Shown: positions 37,226-46,032 of the stretch, piece after piece
Layout: each line of letters opens with the position of its first letter
How positions within the stretch are numbered: the stretch's first letter is position 1
Assembly: GCF_000375365.1 (NCBI RefSeq)
Contig: NZ_AQXB01000007.1
Span: 124,001-188,000 of the forward strand
DNA length: 64,000 bases
Direction of reading: 5' to 3'
DNA from: Corynebacterium mastitidis DSM 44356
Lineage (GTDB): Bacteria > Actinomycetota > Actinomycetes > Mycobacteriales > Mycobacteriaceae
Translations under genes and position numbers: made by a program
Notes under the pieces: generated by a model
Told to the model about the DNA's origin: nothing
Databases searched by the model: none
The model's input: only the letters and a program-made list of their open reading frames with translations

Positions 37226-37399
37226 CTAGAACTGCTCCACGTCCACCAGGCCAAGCTGGGCGGCCTTGACCAGGCGGCGCGGGATGCGCACGGTCTGGCC
37301 GTCAATGGTCACGTCCTGGAGGGCAACGTTGTCGGCCTTCCACTGCGAGCGGCGCGAGTGGGTATTCGCGCGGGACTTGCGGAACTTAGGTACTGCCAT
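37226..37399 (-). CDS. rpmF: 50S ribosomal protein L32
   Basis: A 57-residue L32 ([20 protein letters not shown] at the start). The four zinc-ligand cysteines of the C+ form are absent, so this is the zinc-free version. GGAGGGAAGAGG precedes the ATG. It forms an operon with rpmE 20 bases upstream and ends at a strong terminator. Confidence 0.95.
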   Translation of the reverse strand: MAVPKFRKSRANTHSRRSQWKADNVALQDVTIDGQTVRIPRRLVKAAQLGLVDVEQF

Positions 37400-37419
37400 T
37401 TTCCTCTTCCCTCCTTACC

Positions 37420-37692
37420 TTAAGCCTGGGTCTTCTTCTTGCGGCGAGCCATGCCACCGAAGCGGCGCTGGAACTTCTCCACGCGGCCGGCGGTGTCCAT
37501 GACGCGCTGGGCGCCGGTCCAGAACGGGTGGGACTCGCTGGTCACGTCCACCACGATGAGGGGGTACTCGTTGCCGTCCTCCCACTCCACGGTGCGGCTG
37601 CTGGTGGCGGTGGAACGGGTCAGGAACTTCTGGCCGGTGCCAGCGTCCTGGAACACCACCGGGTGGTAATCCGGGTGGATATCCTTCTTCAT
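37420..37692 (-). CDS. rpmE2: 50S ribosomal protein L31 type B
   Basis: A 90-residue type B L31 ([20 protein letters not shown]), lacking the CxxC zinc motif, with the longer C-terminus typical of type B. Together with the zinc-free L32 it belongs to the set that spares zinc. In many actinobacteria such paralogues are Zur-repressed; no Zur palindrome is visible upstream of 37692, so here it may simply be the standard copy. Confidence 0.94.
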   Translation of the reverse strand: MKKDIHPDYHPVVFQDAGTGQKFLTRSTATSSRTVEWEDGNEYPLIVVDVTSESHPFWTGAQRVMDTAGRVEKFQRRFGGMARRKKKTQA

Positions 37693-37768
37693 ATTTCTCG
37701 ATTCCTAAGGTTGTACACTAGGTCGGTTCCCCAGGGGGATCGTGCCTAGGTTGGCTCGGTCAAATCCT

Positions 37769-38578
37769 TTAGCACCCTACTATATGGGGCTTGCGTTGCG
37801 AAAATCCCCGCCTGCGCAGGATCACCGCCGCTGCCAGCGCCTGCAGCCCGCCCAGGAGCAGCACCCACGCGGCGTCGAAGCCGTGCGCCGCCACCAGCGG
37901 CGGCGTAAGACTGTTGACCATGTGCATGCCGCCGTGGGTGGCCACCCCGCCCCACACGGACCCCGTGGTCAGGCGCAGCGCACCCGCCAGCAGCCCCATC
38001 CCCAGGGGCAGCGCCAGGTAGACCACCCGATCCCCCAGCCCCTCCTGCCCGCCGGAGGAGACGAGGTGCACCACGGTAAACGCCGCCGTGGTCCAGGCCA
38101 GGGTGAGGCGGAGGCGATCCCGGGTGACGTCGGCCAGCCAGCCCCGGTAGATCAGCTCCTCCGGCAGCGCCTGGAGAATATAGGAACGCACGAAGGCAAA
38201 ACACACGCTGCCCGCCAGCACCCACCCGGTGGGGTACTGACCCAGGAACTCCGTGGTGGCCTCGCCGCACAGGTAGCCGATCCCGGCGTAAAGAAGGTGC
38301 GCCAGCAGGGTCAGCGGCACGACGATCGCGGTGCCCAGCCAGAAGGCCCCCGGCCGCGCCAGGAGCGCCCGCCACGATCTCCCCTCCACCCAGCGCACCC
38401 ACGCCGCCGTGCACGCGACGATCAGCAGGCAGCTCACCAGGTACCACCCCGCCACCGCCACGGGGTTGTCCTCGCCCCACGGGCGCGCAGCGTTGCCCGC
38501 GAGGAGAATCCCGAAGGCCACCGCCGCCCACAGCATAAGGCCCCACCAGTTCACCGGAATACGCGGAAAAGTTCTCAT
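37769..38578 (-). CDS. CPBP family intramembrane glutamic endopeptidase
   Basis: A 269-residue membrane protein with about eight helices and all CPBP (Rce1-like) motifs: EELIYRG (Glu140, Glu141, Arg145), FTVVH (His171) and HGGMHMVN (His215, His219, Asn222). The family cleaves in the membrane or modifies bacteriocin-type peptides. ATG 38578 is chosen because the upstream in-frame ATGs overlap the divergent promoter. It is divergent from a two-component system with 98 bp between; regulation by that system is plausible. Confidence 0.88.
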   Translation of the reverse strand: MRTFPRIPVNWWGLMLWAAVAFGILLAGNAARPWGEDNPVAVAGWYLVSCLLIVACTAAWVRWVEGRSWRALLARPGAFWLGTAIVVPLTLLAHLLYAGIGYLCGEATTEFLGQYPTGWVLAGSVCFAFVRSYILQALPEELIYRGWLADVTRDRLRLTLAWTTAAFTVVHLVSSGGQEGLGDRVVYLALPLGMGLLAGALRLTTGSVWGGVATHGGMHMVNSLTPPLVAAHGFDAAWVLLLGGLQALAAAVILRRRGFSQRKPHIVGC

Positions 38579-38663
38579 GCCCTTAAGCCAACCGCCGCCG
38601 CGGCCCCCGCGCCAGGCCCCGTGGTCACCCATAATCATGACCCCGGTCATGGGCGACCCCCGG

Positions 38664-38669
38664 TAGCGT
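38664..38669 (+). promoter_or_regulatory. Leaderless-type -10 element (TAGCGT)
   Basis: TAGCGT, 7 bases, then ATG 38677. The GTG at 38668 overlaps this hexamer and is therefore unlikely to be the start. Confidence 0.55.
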
Positions 38670-38676
38670 GAGGACC

Positions 38677-39714
38677 ATGCCCGCCGTCTCCCGCTTTTAC
38701 CTGCGCCTGCTCTTCGGCCTGGCGCTTGTCCTCTATATATTGGCCTTCCTTGGCTCGCCGCGCGCGCCGCTCGGGGCAGCCCTGGGCCTGTGTCTGTGCG
38801 CCCTGTGGGCGCTGTGGTCGCGCGGGGTCGCCCCGCTCCTCACCGGCCTCGCGTTCTCCCTGACGGCGCTGGCCTGCTACCTCACCGCCAACTGGGTCTC
38901 TAGCTCCCTCGTCCTCTTCCTCGCCATCCTCGTGCTCGTGCTCGGCATCCACCGGGCGGCGGGGCTCGCCTTCCTCGCGCTGGTCACGGCGCTGACCGGC
39001 GGCATCCATCTCCAGGCGGGCGAGCCTACCCGAGCGCTCACGGAGTCCCTCACCATCGGCGCGCTGCTGGGCGTGGGTTACGCCTTCGCCGCACAGATCC
39101 AGCAGCTCCAGCGCCAGTCCGCCATCGAGCGCGATCTCCTCCTCTCCCGCGAGCGCGAGCGCACGGCCCGCAGCCTCCACGACGGCCTGGGGCACCGCCT
39201 CACCGCCATCATCCTCGGCATCGACGCCGCGCTGCGGCTGCCCGCCGAGGAGGCCCACCGGGAGCTGACCAGGGCGCGCGGCACCGCCCGCGAGGCCCTC
39301 GACGAGATGCGCGCCACGGTGCGGGCCATGACGCCCCTCGAGCTGCGCGACGGCGACCTCCTGCGCGCCCTGAACTCCGTGGCGGAGTCCTTCTCCTCCA
39401 CCGCCCTGCGCGTGCGGGTGGTCGGCGGTGGCCAGCCGCCGGAGCCCCTGGCGCTGCTGGCCCTGCGCTTTACCCAGGAGGCCCTGACCAACGTGGTGCG
39501 CCACAGCGACGCCGGCGCCGTGCTCATCGAGGTAGAGGCCAGCCCGGCAGGGCTGCGAATCCGGGCCCAGGACGACGGCTCCCCCGCCGAGTTCTCCCCC
39601 GGCTACGGGATCTCCTCGCTGGACCGCCGCGCCCGCGAGCTGGGCGGGCGCGTCACGGCGTCGGCGGAGAAGGGCTTTAGCCTGCTCATGGAGGTGCCAT
39701 GCGCGTCATCCTGA
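38677..39714 (+). CDS. Two-component sensor histidine kinase (NarL-partner, HisKA_3)
   Basis: A 345-residue membrane kinase. Four to five hydrophobic segments in the first 140 residues form the input domain with no large sensor loop, so it probably detects membrane state. The HisKA_3 site is SLHDGLGHRL with phospho-His168. ATPase motifs follow: FTQEALTNVVRHSDA (N-box) and DDGSP, YGISSLDRRA. The response regulator begins 16 bases inside its end. Signal and targets unknown; the divergent CPBP protease is the natural candidate. Confidence 0.92.
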   Translation: MPAVSRFYLRLLFGLALVLYILAFLGSPRAPLGAALGLCLCALWALWSRGVAPLLTGLAFSLTALACYLTANWVSSSLVLFLAILVLVLGIHRAAGLAFLALVTALTGGIHLQAGEPTRALTESLTIGALLGVGYAFAAQIQQLQRQSAIERDLLLSRERERTARSLHDGLGHRLTAIILGIDAALRLPAEEAHRELTRARGTAREALDEMRATVRAMTPLELRDGDLLRALNSVAESFSSTALRVRVVGGGQPPEPLALLALRFTQEALTNVVRHSDAGAVLIEVEASPAGLRIRAQDDGSPAEFSPGYGISSLDRRARELGGRVTASAEKGFSLLMEVPCASS

Positions 39715-40301
39715 TCGACGATCACCGGGTGGTCCTCGACGGACTGCGCATGGTGCTCGAGACCTTCGCGGACGTGGAGGTGGTGGCCACCGCCACCGAC
39801 GGCTCCCTGGTCGGCGCCCTGATCCGCGCGCACCGGCCGGACATCGTGGTCACCGACGCCGCCATGCCCGGGTGCGGCGGGCTTGAGGTGCTGCGCGCGG
39901 CCCACCCCGTGCCGGTGCTGGTGCTTACCACCTTCGACCAGCCGGGGTTGGTCTCCTCCCTCATCGAGGCCGGCGCCGCCGGGTACATCCTCAAGGGGGT
40001 CTCCCCGGAGGAGCTGGTCGCCGCGATGCGCGCGGCGCTGGGCGGCGGCCTGGTGCTCGATCCCCGGGTGGCCTGCTACGCCCGCAGCGAGCTGGCGCTG
40101 CTGACCCGCACGGAGCGCGCCGTGGCGCGGCTGGTGGCCCGGGGGCTGAGCAACAGGGAGATCGCGGGGGAACTCGTGCTGGCGGAGGGCACCGTGAAGA
40201 ATCACGTCTCCGCCCTGCTGCGCAAGCTGCACGCCCGCGACCGCACCAACCTGGCCCTCCGGCTGGCCCGGCAATTAGGAGATTTGGGCCCGGGGCGCTA
40301 G
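39699..40301 (+). CDS. LuxR/NarL-family response regulator
   Basis: A 200-residue regulator overlapping the kinase gene by 16 bases. The receiver has the acidic pair Asp7-Asp8, phospho-acceptor Asp53 (VVTDAAMPG) and the Lys of YILKG. The C-terminal LuxR-type HTH includes LSNREIAGELVLAEGTVKNH. It is phosphorylated by the adjacent kinase and binds DNA as a dimer. Confidence 0.94.
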   Translation: MRVILIDDHRVVLDGLRMVLETFADVEVVATATDGSLVGALIRAHRPDIVVTDAAMPGCGGLEVLRAAHPVPVLVLTTFDQPGLVSSLIEAGAAGYILKGVSPEELVAAMRAALGGGLVLDPRVACYARSELALLTRTERAVARLVARGLSNREIAGELVLAEGTVKNHVSALLRKLHARDRTNLALRLARQLGDLGPGR

Positions 40302-40396
40302 GATTGCCTCTTGCTGTTGTCGAAAAACATTCGTCTTCGCCCCCGTCTGCTGACTTTTAGTGCTTTGACGTGGGCGGCTAGGAGAAAGTTACACCC

Positions 40397-40633
40397 ATGT
40401 CGGCTATTTGCCAGGTCACGGGACGCAAGCCGCAGTTCGGCAAGTCCGTCTCGCACTCGCACCGCCGTACGTCGCGCCGTTGGAACCCCAACATCCAGCG
40501 CCGTCGGTTCTACCTGCCCTCCGAGGGCCGTACCATCACCCTGAACGTTTCCACGAAGGGCCTGAAGGTCATCGATCGCGATGGCATTGAGGCCGTGGTC
40601 GCCAAGATTCGAGCTCGTGGGGAGAAGATCTAA
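40397..40633 (+). CDS. rpmB: 50S ribosomal protein L28
   Basis: A 78-residue L28 ([14 protein letters not shown], ending ARGEKI). The single Cys is not part of a zinc site. AGGAGAAAG precedes the ATG. First gene of the rpmB-rpmG-rpsN-rpsR operon, with intergenic gaps of 3-12 bases. Confidence 0.96.
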   Translation: MSAICQVTGRKPQFGKSVSHSHRRTSRRWNPNIQRRRFYLPSEGRTITLNVSTKGLKVIDRDGIEAVVAKIRARGEKI

Positions 40634-40636
40634 CAG

Positions 40637-40801
40637 ATGGCACGTAATGACATTCGTCCGATCATCAAGCTGAAGTCGACGGCTGGCACCGGTTACACCT
40701 ACGTCACCCGGAAGAACAAGCGCAACAACCCGGATCGCATCACGCTGAAGAAGTACGATCCGGTAGCCCGCAAGCACGTCGAGTTCCGCGAGGAGCGATA
40801 A
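40637..40801 (+). CDS. rpmG: 50S ribosomal protein L33
   Basis: A 54-residue L33 ([19 protein letters not shown], ending VEFREER). The CxxC pairs of zinc-binding L33 are missing, so it is the zinc-free form. It starts 3 bases after the rpmB stop. Confidence 0.95.
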   Translation: MARNDIRPIIKLKSTAGTGYTYVTRKNKRNNPDRITLKKYDPVARKHVEFREER

Positions 40802-40804
40802 TTC

Positions 40805-41110
40805 ATGGCTAAGAAGTCCAAGATTGCCAAGAATGAGCAGCGCAAGGAAATTGTCGCCCGTTACGCGGAGCGTCGCGCCGAGCTCAAGGCCATTATCAAG
40901 AACCCGAACTCTTCCGACGAGGAGCGCCTGGACGCGCAGTTCGAGCTGAACCGCCAGCCGCGCGACGCCTCCCCCGTTCGTGTTCGCAACCGTGACTCCC
41001 ACGACGGCCGTCCCCGCGGTTACCTCCGCAAGTTCGGCCTTTCCCGCGTGCGCATGCGCGAGATGGCTCACCGTGGTGAGCTGCCGGGTGTCCGTAAGTC
41101 CAGCTGGTAG
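40805..41110 (+). CDS. rpsN: 30S ribosomal protein S14
   Basis: A 101-residue S14 of the long, zinc-free type (no CxxC; contains [20 protein letters not shown] and the C-terminal VRKSSW). It starts 3 bases after rpmG and continues the operon. Confidence 0.96.
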   Translation: MAKKSKIAKNEQRKEIVARYAERRAELKAIIKNPNSSDEERLDAQFELNRQPRDASPVRVRNRDSHDGRPRGYLRKFGLSRVRMREMAHRGELPGVRKSSW

Positions 41111-41122
41111 GAGTTGCAGAAA

Positions 41123-41371
41123 ATGAAGCGTAACAACGCCAAGCGCGCTCGCGTGGAGCAGAGCCGCCGCCCCAAGAAGAATCCGCTGAAGGCAGCGGGC
41201 ATTGAAACGGTGGACTACAAGGACATCAACACCCTTCGTCAGTTCATCTCCGATCGCCACAAGATTCGCTCGCGTCGCGTGACGGGCCTGACCCCGAAGC
41301 AGCAGCGCGAGGTCGCCACCGCCGTGAAGAACGCGCGCGAGATGGCTCTCCTGCCGTTCACCAGTCGCTAA
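41123..41371 (+). CDS. rpsR: 30S ribosomal protein S18
   Basis: An 82-residue S18 ([14 protein letters not shown], ending LLPFTSR). ATG 41123 with GGAG upstream is preferred over an in-frame TTG at 41114. Last gene of the operon; a 13-bp stem terminator follows. Confidence 0.95.
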   Translation: MKRNNAKRARVEQSRRPKKNPLKAAGIETVDYKDINTLRQFISDRHKIRSRRVTGLTPKQQREVATAVKNAREMALLPFTSR

Positions 41372-41396
41372 CTGGGAAGAATCACAACAGCGGGTT

Positions 41397-41425
41397 AACC
41401 CGCCCACTCTCCGAGTGGGCGGGTT
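41397..41425 (+). terminator. Hairpin terminator after rpsR
   Basis: A 13-bp perfect stem (41397-41409 with 41413-41425) with a TCC loop. The following sequence is only mildly T-rich. Confidence 0.75.
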
Positions 41426-41434
41426 ACTGCCGTT

Positions 41435-41440
41435 TATGCT
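41435..41440 (+). promoter_or_regulatory. Leaderless-type -10 element (TATGCT)
   Basis: TATGCT, 7 bases, then ATG 41448, just past the ribosomal operon terminator. Confidence 0.6.
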
Positions 41441-41447
41441 GGTATGC

Positions 41448-42125
41448 ATGCACCCCTCGCTGACCGACCTCGCCCGGCAGGCCCCCGCCTGCGCCACCCT
41501 CGCCCAGGCCCGCGGCATCATCGCGGAGTCCGAGGAGCTCGCCCGCAACGCGCTTAACCACGGGGAGACCGCCGTGGCGGTGGCCCGCTGGTACTCCGGC
41601 ATCGTCACCAGCCTGCTGGCCTCCCCCGCCCTGGCGGACCTCACCCCGGTCACCCCGGTGGGGGCGCTCGCGCGCGGCGAGGCCCTGCCCTCCACCCCGC
41701 TGCTGTGGGTCTGCGAGGGGCCCAGCGAGCAGTCCGCGCTCTGGGAGCAGGCGCGGGACCTTACCGCCCCGCCCGCCCCGCCCTCGCTCGATCGGGCCCT
41801 GGAGCAGCGCCCGCCCACCATGCGCACCATCGACGGCCTGCCGGACCTGGACTCCCCCGTGCACATCCAGGATCACCTCATCGCGCCCGCCGCCACGCTG
41901 CTCCAGTGCGAGATCACCGAGGAGGAGCGCGAGGCCCTGCTCCAGGCGTGGACCACCGGCATGGAGCTGGAGGCGCAGCGCTGGCGGGATCGCGTACCAT
42001 CCGCATTGAGGGCCCGCGAGCTGCCCGCCTTACAGCGCAGCGCGTTCGGCGCCGCGGCGCGATCGGTATCCCTGGTGATCCGCTCCGTGGCCGCACGCAA
42101 TAACATCAGCATGGACAACCGCTAA
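41448..42125 (+). CDS. Degenerate DUF294/GlnD-like nucleotidyltransferase protein
   Basis: A 225-residue protein. The helical N-terminus and VGALARGEALPSTPLL (71-86) resemble DUF294 nucleotidyltransferases, whose motif is GSxARxExxxxSDxD; here the metal-binding Asp pair is replaced by TPLL, so catalysis is unlikely. The C-terminal half is helical (ITEEEREALLQAWTTGMELE). It is followed by amtR after 13 bases. As AmtR is controlled by a nucleotidylylated PII protein, a regulatory role in nitrogen signalling is conceivable, but this is speculation. The family match is by motif only. Confidence 0.6.
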   Translation: MHPSLTDLARQAPACATLAQARGIIAESEELARNALNHGETAVAVARWYSGIVTSLLASPALADLTPVTPVGALARGEALPSTPLLWVCEGPSEQSALWEQARDLTAPPAPPSLDRALEQRPPTMRTIDGLPDLDSPVHIQDHLIAPAATLLQCEITEEEREALLQAWTTGMELEAQRWRDRVPSALRARELPALQRSAFGAAARSVSLVIRSVAARNNISMDNR

Positions 42126-42138
42126 AGGAGGCAGCGCA

Positions 42139-42810
42139 ATGGCAGGAGCCGTGGGACGCCCACGCAAGAATAGTCCGCGACGCCGCGGCAACACCGCGCG
42201 CGAGGAGATCCTGGACGCCGCCTCGGAGCTGTTTACCGTGCAGGGCTTTGCCACCACCTCCACGCACCAGATCGCCGACGCCGTGGGGATTCGCCAGGCC
42301 TCCCTGTACTACCACTTCCCCTCCAAGGCGGAGATCTTCCTCACCCTGCTCAAGTCCACGGTGGAGCCCTCCTCGGACCTGGCGGAGTACCTCAAGGCCA
42401 CGGAGGCCTCCGCGCCCCAGCGCCTGTGGTCCCTGGTGGCGGCGGAGTCCCGCCTGCTGCTGTCGAGCCGGTGGAACGTGGGGCGGCTCTACCAGCTCCC
42501 CATCGCCTCCTCGGAGGAGTTCGCGGAGTACCACGCCCAGCGCGAGGAGCTGCGCACCACCTTCGAGGGCCTCGCCGCGGACATCGTGGGGGCGGGGGAC
42601 CCCCGCTGCATGCTGCCCTTCCACATCGCCATGTCCGTGATCGAGATGCGCGATAACACCGGCACCGCCCCCCACCAGGGCGAGGGGCTGCCCCCCACCG
42701 CCGTCATGCTTGCCGACGCCGCCCTCGACGTCCTCCACACCCCCCTGCCCGAGGAGCGCGTTCCGCGCACCCTCGAGCTGCTTAGTGCGCGAAGTGCCGC
42801 GCGCCCGTGA
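42139..42810 (+). CDS. amtR: Nitrogen regulator AmtR (TetR family)
   Basis: A 223-residue TetR regulator. [20 protein letters not shown] and the following YYHFPSK form the DNA-binding domain and are almost identical to C. glutamicum AmtR, as are [11 protein letters not shown] and SVIEMR in the ligand domain. AmtR represses ammonium uptake and assimilation genes and is released by adenylylated GlnK. AAAGGAGG precedes the ATG. The gene overlaps the convergent purH end by 29 bases. Confidence 0.94.
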   Translation: MAGAVGRPRKNSPRRRGNTAREEILDAASELFTVQGFATTSTHQIADAVGIRQASLYYHFPSKAEIFLTLLKSTVEPSSDLAEYLKATEASAPQRLWSLVAAESRLLLSSRWNVGRLYQLPIASSEEFAEYHAQREELRTTFEGLAADIVGAGDPRCMLPFHIAMSVIEMRDNTGTAPHQGEGLPPTAVMLADAALDVLHTPLPEERVPRTLELLSARSAARP

Positions 42811-44311
42811 GGTACATCGTCACCCCGGCCTTCTTGGCCGCCTCGATGACCTCCTCGTCCCGGATGGAACCGCCGGGCTGCACCACGGCCTTGACCCCGG
42901 CCTGAGCCAGCACCTCGAAGCCGTCTGCGAAGGGGAAGAAGGCGTCCGAGGCCGCCACGGCGCCCTCGGTGCGGTTGCCCTCCCCCAGCATGTTGGCGCG
43001 CTCCACGGCCAGCTTTGCGGAGTCCACGCGGTTGACCTGCCCCATGCCCACGCCCACGGTGGCGCCGTCCTTGGCGATGAGGATCGCGTTGGACTTCACC
43101 GCGCGCACGGTGCGCCAGGCAAAGCGCAGCTCCCGCAGCAGCTCCTCGGAGCCCTCCCCGGCCACCAGGGTCCAGGCGGCGGGGTCGTCCCCGGGCGCGT
43201 CCAGGGCGTCGCGGCTTTGCACCAGCAGCCCGCCGGAGATCTGCTTGATCTCCTTGCCCGCCTCCGGAGCGGCAGCCTCCAGGATGCGCAGGTTCTTCTT
43301 GCCCTTGAGCAGCTCGAGAGCCGCCTCCTCGTAGGAGGGGGCGATGACCACCTCGGTGAAGATCGGCTTGATCTGCTCGGCCATCGCCAGGGTGACCTCG
43401 CGGTTGGCGGCGATGACCCCGCCGTAGGCGGACAGCGGATCACAGGCATGCGCCCCGGCATGGGCGGCGGCGATGTCCTTCGCCACCGCGATGCCGCACG
43501 GGTTGGCGTGCTTGATGATCGCCACGCACGGGTCCTCGTGGTCCCAGGCGGCGCGCCAGGCGGCGTCGGCGTCCTGGTAGTTGTTGTAGCTCATCTCCTT
43601 GCCGTGGTGCTGCGTGGCGCCCGCCAGCCCGCCGCCGGAGGTGTACAGCGCGGCCTGCTGGTGCGGGTTCTCGCCGTAGCGCAGCTCGTGGGCCAGGCGG
43701 TACGAGCCGCCCACCCACTGTCCCTCGGAGATCCAGGTGGCCACCGCGATGTCGTACTCGGCGGTGTGGCGGAATGCCTCGGCGGCGAGCGCGCGGCGCT
43801 CCTCCAGGGTGAAGCCCCCCTCCGCGGCGGCGCGGGCCACCTCGCCGTAGGAATCCGGGTTGACCACCACGGCCACGGAGGGATGGTTCTTCGCCGCCGC
43901 GCGCACCATGGAGGGCCCGCCGATGTCGATCTGCTCCACGCAGGCGTCAAAGTCCGCGCCGGAGGCCACCGTCTGGCTGAACGGGTAGAGGTTGACCACC
44001 ACGAGCTGGAAGGGGGCCACGCCCAGATCGTCGAGCTGCGCCAGGTGCTCCGGCTTGCGGGTGTCCGCCAGGATCCCGGCGTGAACGCGCGGGTGCAGGG
44101 TCTTGACCCTGCCCTCCAGGCACTCGGGGAAGCCCGTGAGATCCTCCACGCGGGTCACCGGCACCCCGGCCTCGGCCACGTGCGCGGCGGTGGAGCCGGT
44201 GGAGACGATCTCCACCCCGGCCTCGTGCAGGGCGGTGGCCAGCTCCACGAGCCCGGTCTTGTCATAGACGCTCAGCAAGGCACGCTTGATGCCCTTGCGG
44301 CTTTCACTCAT
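42782..44311 (-). CDS. purH: Bifunctional AICAR formyltransferase/IMP cyclohydrolase
   Basis: A 509-residue PurH doing the last two steps of IMP synthesis. The N-terminal IMP cyclohydrolase domain (about 1-195) contains [14 protein letters not shown]; the transformylase domain includes [13 protein letters not shown] and the catalytic Lys-His of IIKHANPCG, then AYGGVIA. The start overlaps the purN stop (ATGA). Length is normal. Confidence 0.97.
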   Translation of the reverse strand: MSESRKGIKRALLSVYDKTGLVELATALHEAGVEIVSTGSTAAHVAEAGVPVTRVEDLTGFPECLEGRVKTLHPRVHAGILADTRKPEHLAQLDDLGVAPFQLVVVNLYPFSQTVASGADFDACVEQIDIGGPSMVRAAAKNHPSVAVVVNPDSYGEVARAAAEGGFTLEERRALAAEAFRHTAEYDIAVATWISEGQWVGGSYRLAHELRYGENPHQQAALYTSGGGLAGATQHHGKEMSYNNYQDADAAWRAAWDHEDPCVAIIKHANPCGIAVAKDIAAAHAGAHACDPLSAYGGVIAANREVTLAMAEQIKPIFTEVVIAPSYEEAALELLKGKKNLRILEAAAPEAGKEIKQISGGLLVQSRDALDAPGDDPAAWTLVAGEGSEELLRELRFAWRTVRAVKSNAILIAKDGATVGVGMGQVNRVDSAKLAVERANMLGEGNRTEGAVAASDAFFPFADGFEVLAQAGVKAVVQPGGSIRDEEVIEAAKKAGVTMYLTGARHFAH

Positions 44312-44859
44312 CTGAGATTCTCCTGTTGCTGTGCGGTTAGCACCCGCACAATGAGTTGACGTTCCACTTTCTTGATGCGCTCGTGCAGCGCGGCCTCGTC
44401 GTCCCCCGGCTCCACCGGCACGGCCTCCTGCGCGATGATCGGGCCGGTGTCCACACCCTCGTCCACGTAGTGAACGGTGGAGCCGGTGACCTTGACCCCG
44501 TAGGCCAGGGCGTCGCGCACGGCGTGCGCGCCCGGGAAGGCGGGCAGCAGCGCGGGGTGGGTGTTGATGGTGCGCCCGCCGAAGCGCTCCAGGAAGGCGG
44601 GGCCCAGGATCTTCATGAACCCGGCGGAGACCACCATGTCCGGGGAACCCACGGCGCGAGCGAGCGTGACATTCCAGGCGTGGCGGTCCTCCTGCATGGG
44701 CACCACCTCGGTGGGCACGCCCGCCTTCTCCGCGCGCTCAAGGGCGGGGCAGGGCTGATCCGCGATGACCTTCTCCACCCGGTACCCGCCCTGATGATCC
44801 AGGATCGCCTGCAGCAGCGTCCCGCTGCCAGAAACCAAAACCACAATATTGAATGTCAC
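44308..44859 (-). CDS. purN: Phosphoribosylglycinamide formyltransferase
   Basis: A 183-residue GAR transformylase. The phosphate-binding [14 protein letters not shown] and the catalytic Asn, His and Asp of [14 protein letters not shown] and [10 protein letters not shown] are present. It starts within the perM stop and its stop overlaps purH, so perM-purN-purH is one coupled transcript. Confidence 0.96.
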   Translation of the reverse strand: MTFNIVVLVSGSGTLLQAILDHQGGYRVEKVIADQPCPALERAEKAGVPTEVVPMQEDRHAWNVTLARAVGSPDMVVSAGFMKILGPAFLERFGGRTINTHPALLPAFPGAHAVRDALAYGVKVTGSTVHYVDEGVDTGPIIAQEAVPVEPGDDEAALHERIKKVERQLIVRVLTAQQQENLR

Positions 44860-45911
44860 GCGCTCAGCCTACCCGCCGCCTTGTGCACCAGCCCAGCCGC
44901 GACCCCGAGGCCCGCCACCCACACAAAGACCAGCAGGGCCGCCAGCCACTCCATGACGCCGGCCCGGCCATACACGCCCAGCTCCCCGCCCGCCAGGTAG
45001 GTGGCCACCAGGGTCAACCCCGCCGCGCAGCCGCCCGCGTACACGGCCTCGCGCCAGGAGGGCACCCGCTTCCACCACAGCGCCACCGAGGCCGCCGCCG
45101 GGATCAGCAGCAGCGCCACGGCCCAGTCCCCCGCGCTCCCCGGGACCGCGAACAGCGGCATCGGGGGCAGCGGCACCAGGTGCACGCTGAACAGGCTTAT
45201 CGACGCCTCCCCGGCGTGGAACTCCGAGCCCACCAGCACCGCCGCCGCCGAGATCACCGCGTTGGGCACGTAGAGCGCGCTGAGCAACGCGGCCTGCGGC
45301 GTGGTGTGCTCCCAGTTCCAGGCCACCGCAACCACCCACGCCACGGCCGCCGCCCCGAGCAGGAAGAGCAGGTAGCGCACCGCGTCGCGCGCCCACCGAG
45401 GCCGGGGCCTGCCGAGCAGCAGCGCGGCCCCGTGCACGAGAAGGGTATTAAGGAAGGCCCACGGCGGGGGAACATCGACCTCGTACACGGAGCGGGCGTC
45501 CAGCAGCATGAGCCAGGCGATGCCGGTCAGCGCCAGCGGCACCCCCAGGAGCAGCCCCACATCCAGCCTGCGGGAGGGCCGGGCGCGGCTGAGCAGCCAC
45601 ACCATGCCCGCGGACGGCAGCAGCGGGAGCAGCCCCAGGGTGATCCCGCCGAGCCGGATGGGGGACATGTTCAGGATCAGCCAGAGCTGCGCCACCGTGG
45701 CGGGCATCGCCGCCAGCGAGGTTGAGGTCACAAGAAGCCCCGTCATGGCCACCACCACGATGGTCAAAAGCACCACGACGTGCGGCAGCAACACCGTGGG
45801 AAGGTAGCGCTGTACTGCGCTTTCCCGGGGCGCAGCGGGCGGGGACACCTCGCGGCGGGCGCGGCGCCGGGAGTCTCCGGGACGTCGGTTGTTGATCGTC
45901 TTCTTGCTCAC
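44856..45911 (-). CDS. perM: DUF6350 membrane protein (PerM-like cell-division protein)
   Basis: A 351-residue membrane protein: a basic N-terminal tail (RRPGDSRRRARREV), then about eight to nine helices. The location directly upstream of purN, and the overall pattern, match actinobacterial DUF6350 proteins; the mycobacterial member PerM supports cell division under magnesium limitation and persistence. The start is GTG 45911 with TATGCT 6 bases upstream and no Shine-Dalgarno. The division role is transferred from the family. Confidence 0.82.
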   Translation of the reverse strand: MSKKTINNRRPGDSRRRARREVSPPAAPRESAVQRYLPTVLLPHVVVLLTIVVVAMTGLLVTSTSLAAMPATVAQLWLILNMSPIRLGGITLGLLPLLPSAGMVWLLSRARPSRRLDVGLLLGVPLALTGIAWLMLLDARSVYEVDVPPPWAFLNTLLVHGAALLLGRPRPRWARDAVRYLLFLLGAAAVAWVVAVAWNWEHTTPQAALLSALYVPNAVISAAAVLVGSEFHAGEASISLFSVHLVPLPPMPLFAVPGSAGDWAVALLLIPAAASVALWWKRVPSWREAVYAGGCAAGLTLVATYLAGGELGVYGRAGVMEWLAALLVFVWVAGLGVAAGLVHKAAGRLSA

Positions 45912-46032
45912 CGTGCCAGCATATAACCGAAATATTTCAAAACAGGTTGCCCCGCTCCCATCGAAACGCTATCGTTACACTTCGTAGATAACGAAAAGGT
46001 CACGATTCGCTAACGTGGCGTTACAACGACAG
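45912..46032 (+). promoter_or_regulatory. Control region upstream of the M23 peptidase
   Basis: Contains the GAAATATTTC palindrome (45929-45938), an inverted repeat CGTTA/TAACG (45973-45992) and one AAAGGTCAC (45995-46003), the same 9-mer that is doubled before betP. In C. glutamicum MtrA controls both kinds of gene; a shared regulator is therefore plausible. Confidence 0.4.

Noticed and set aside
40302-40396. Zur box upstream of the L28-L33-S14-S18 operon
   Set aside because: A weak CGAAAAACATTCG element was noted, but it lacks the TGATAAT/ATTATCA arms and does not match the box at 11223.
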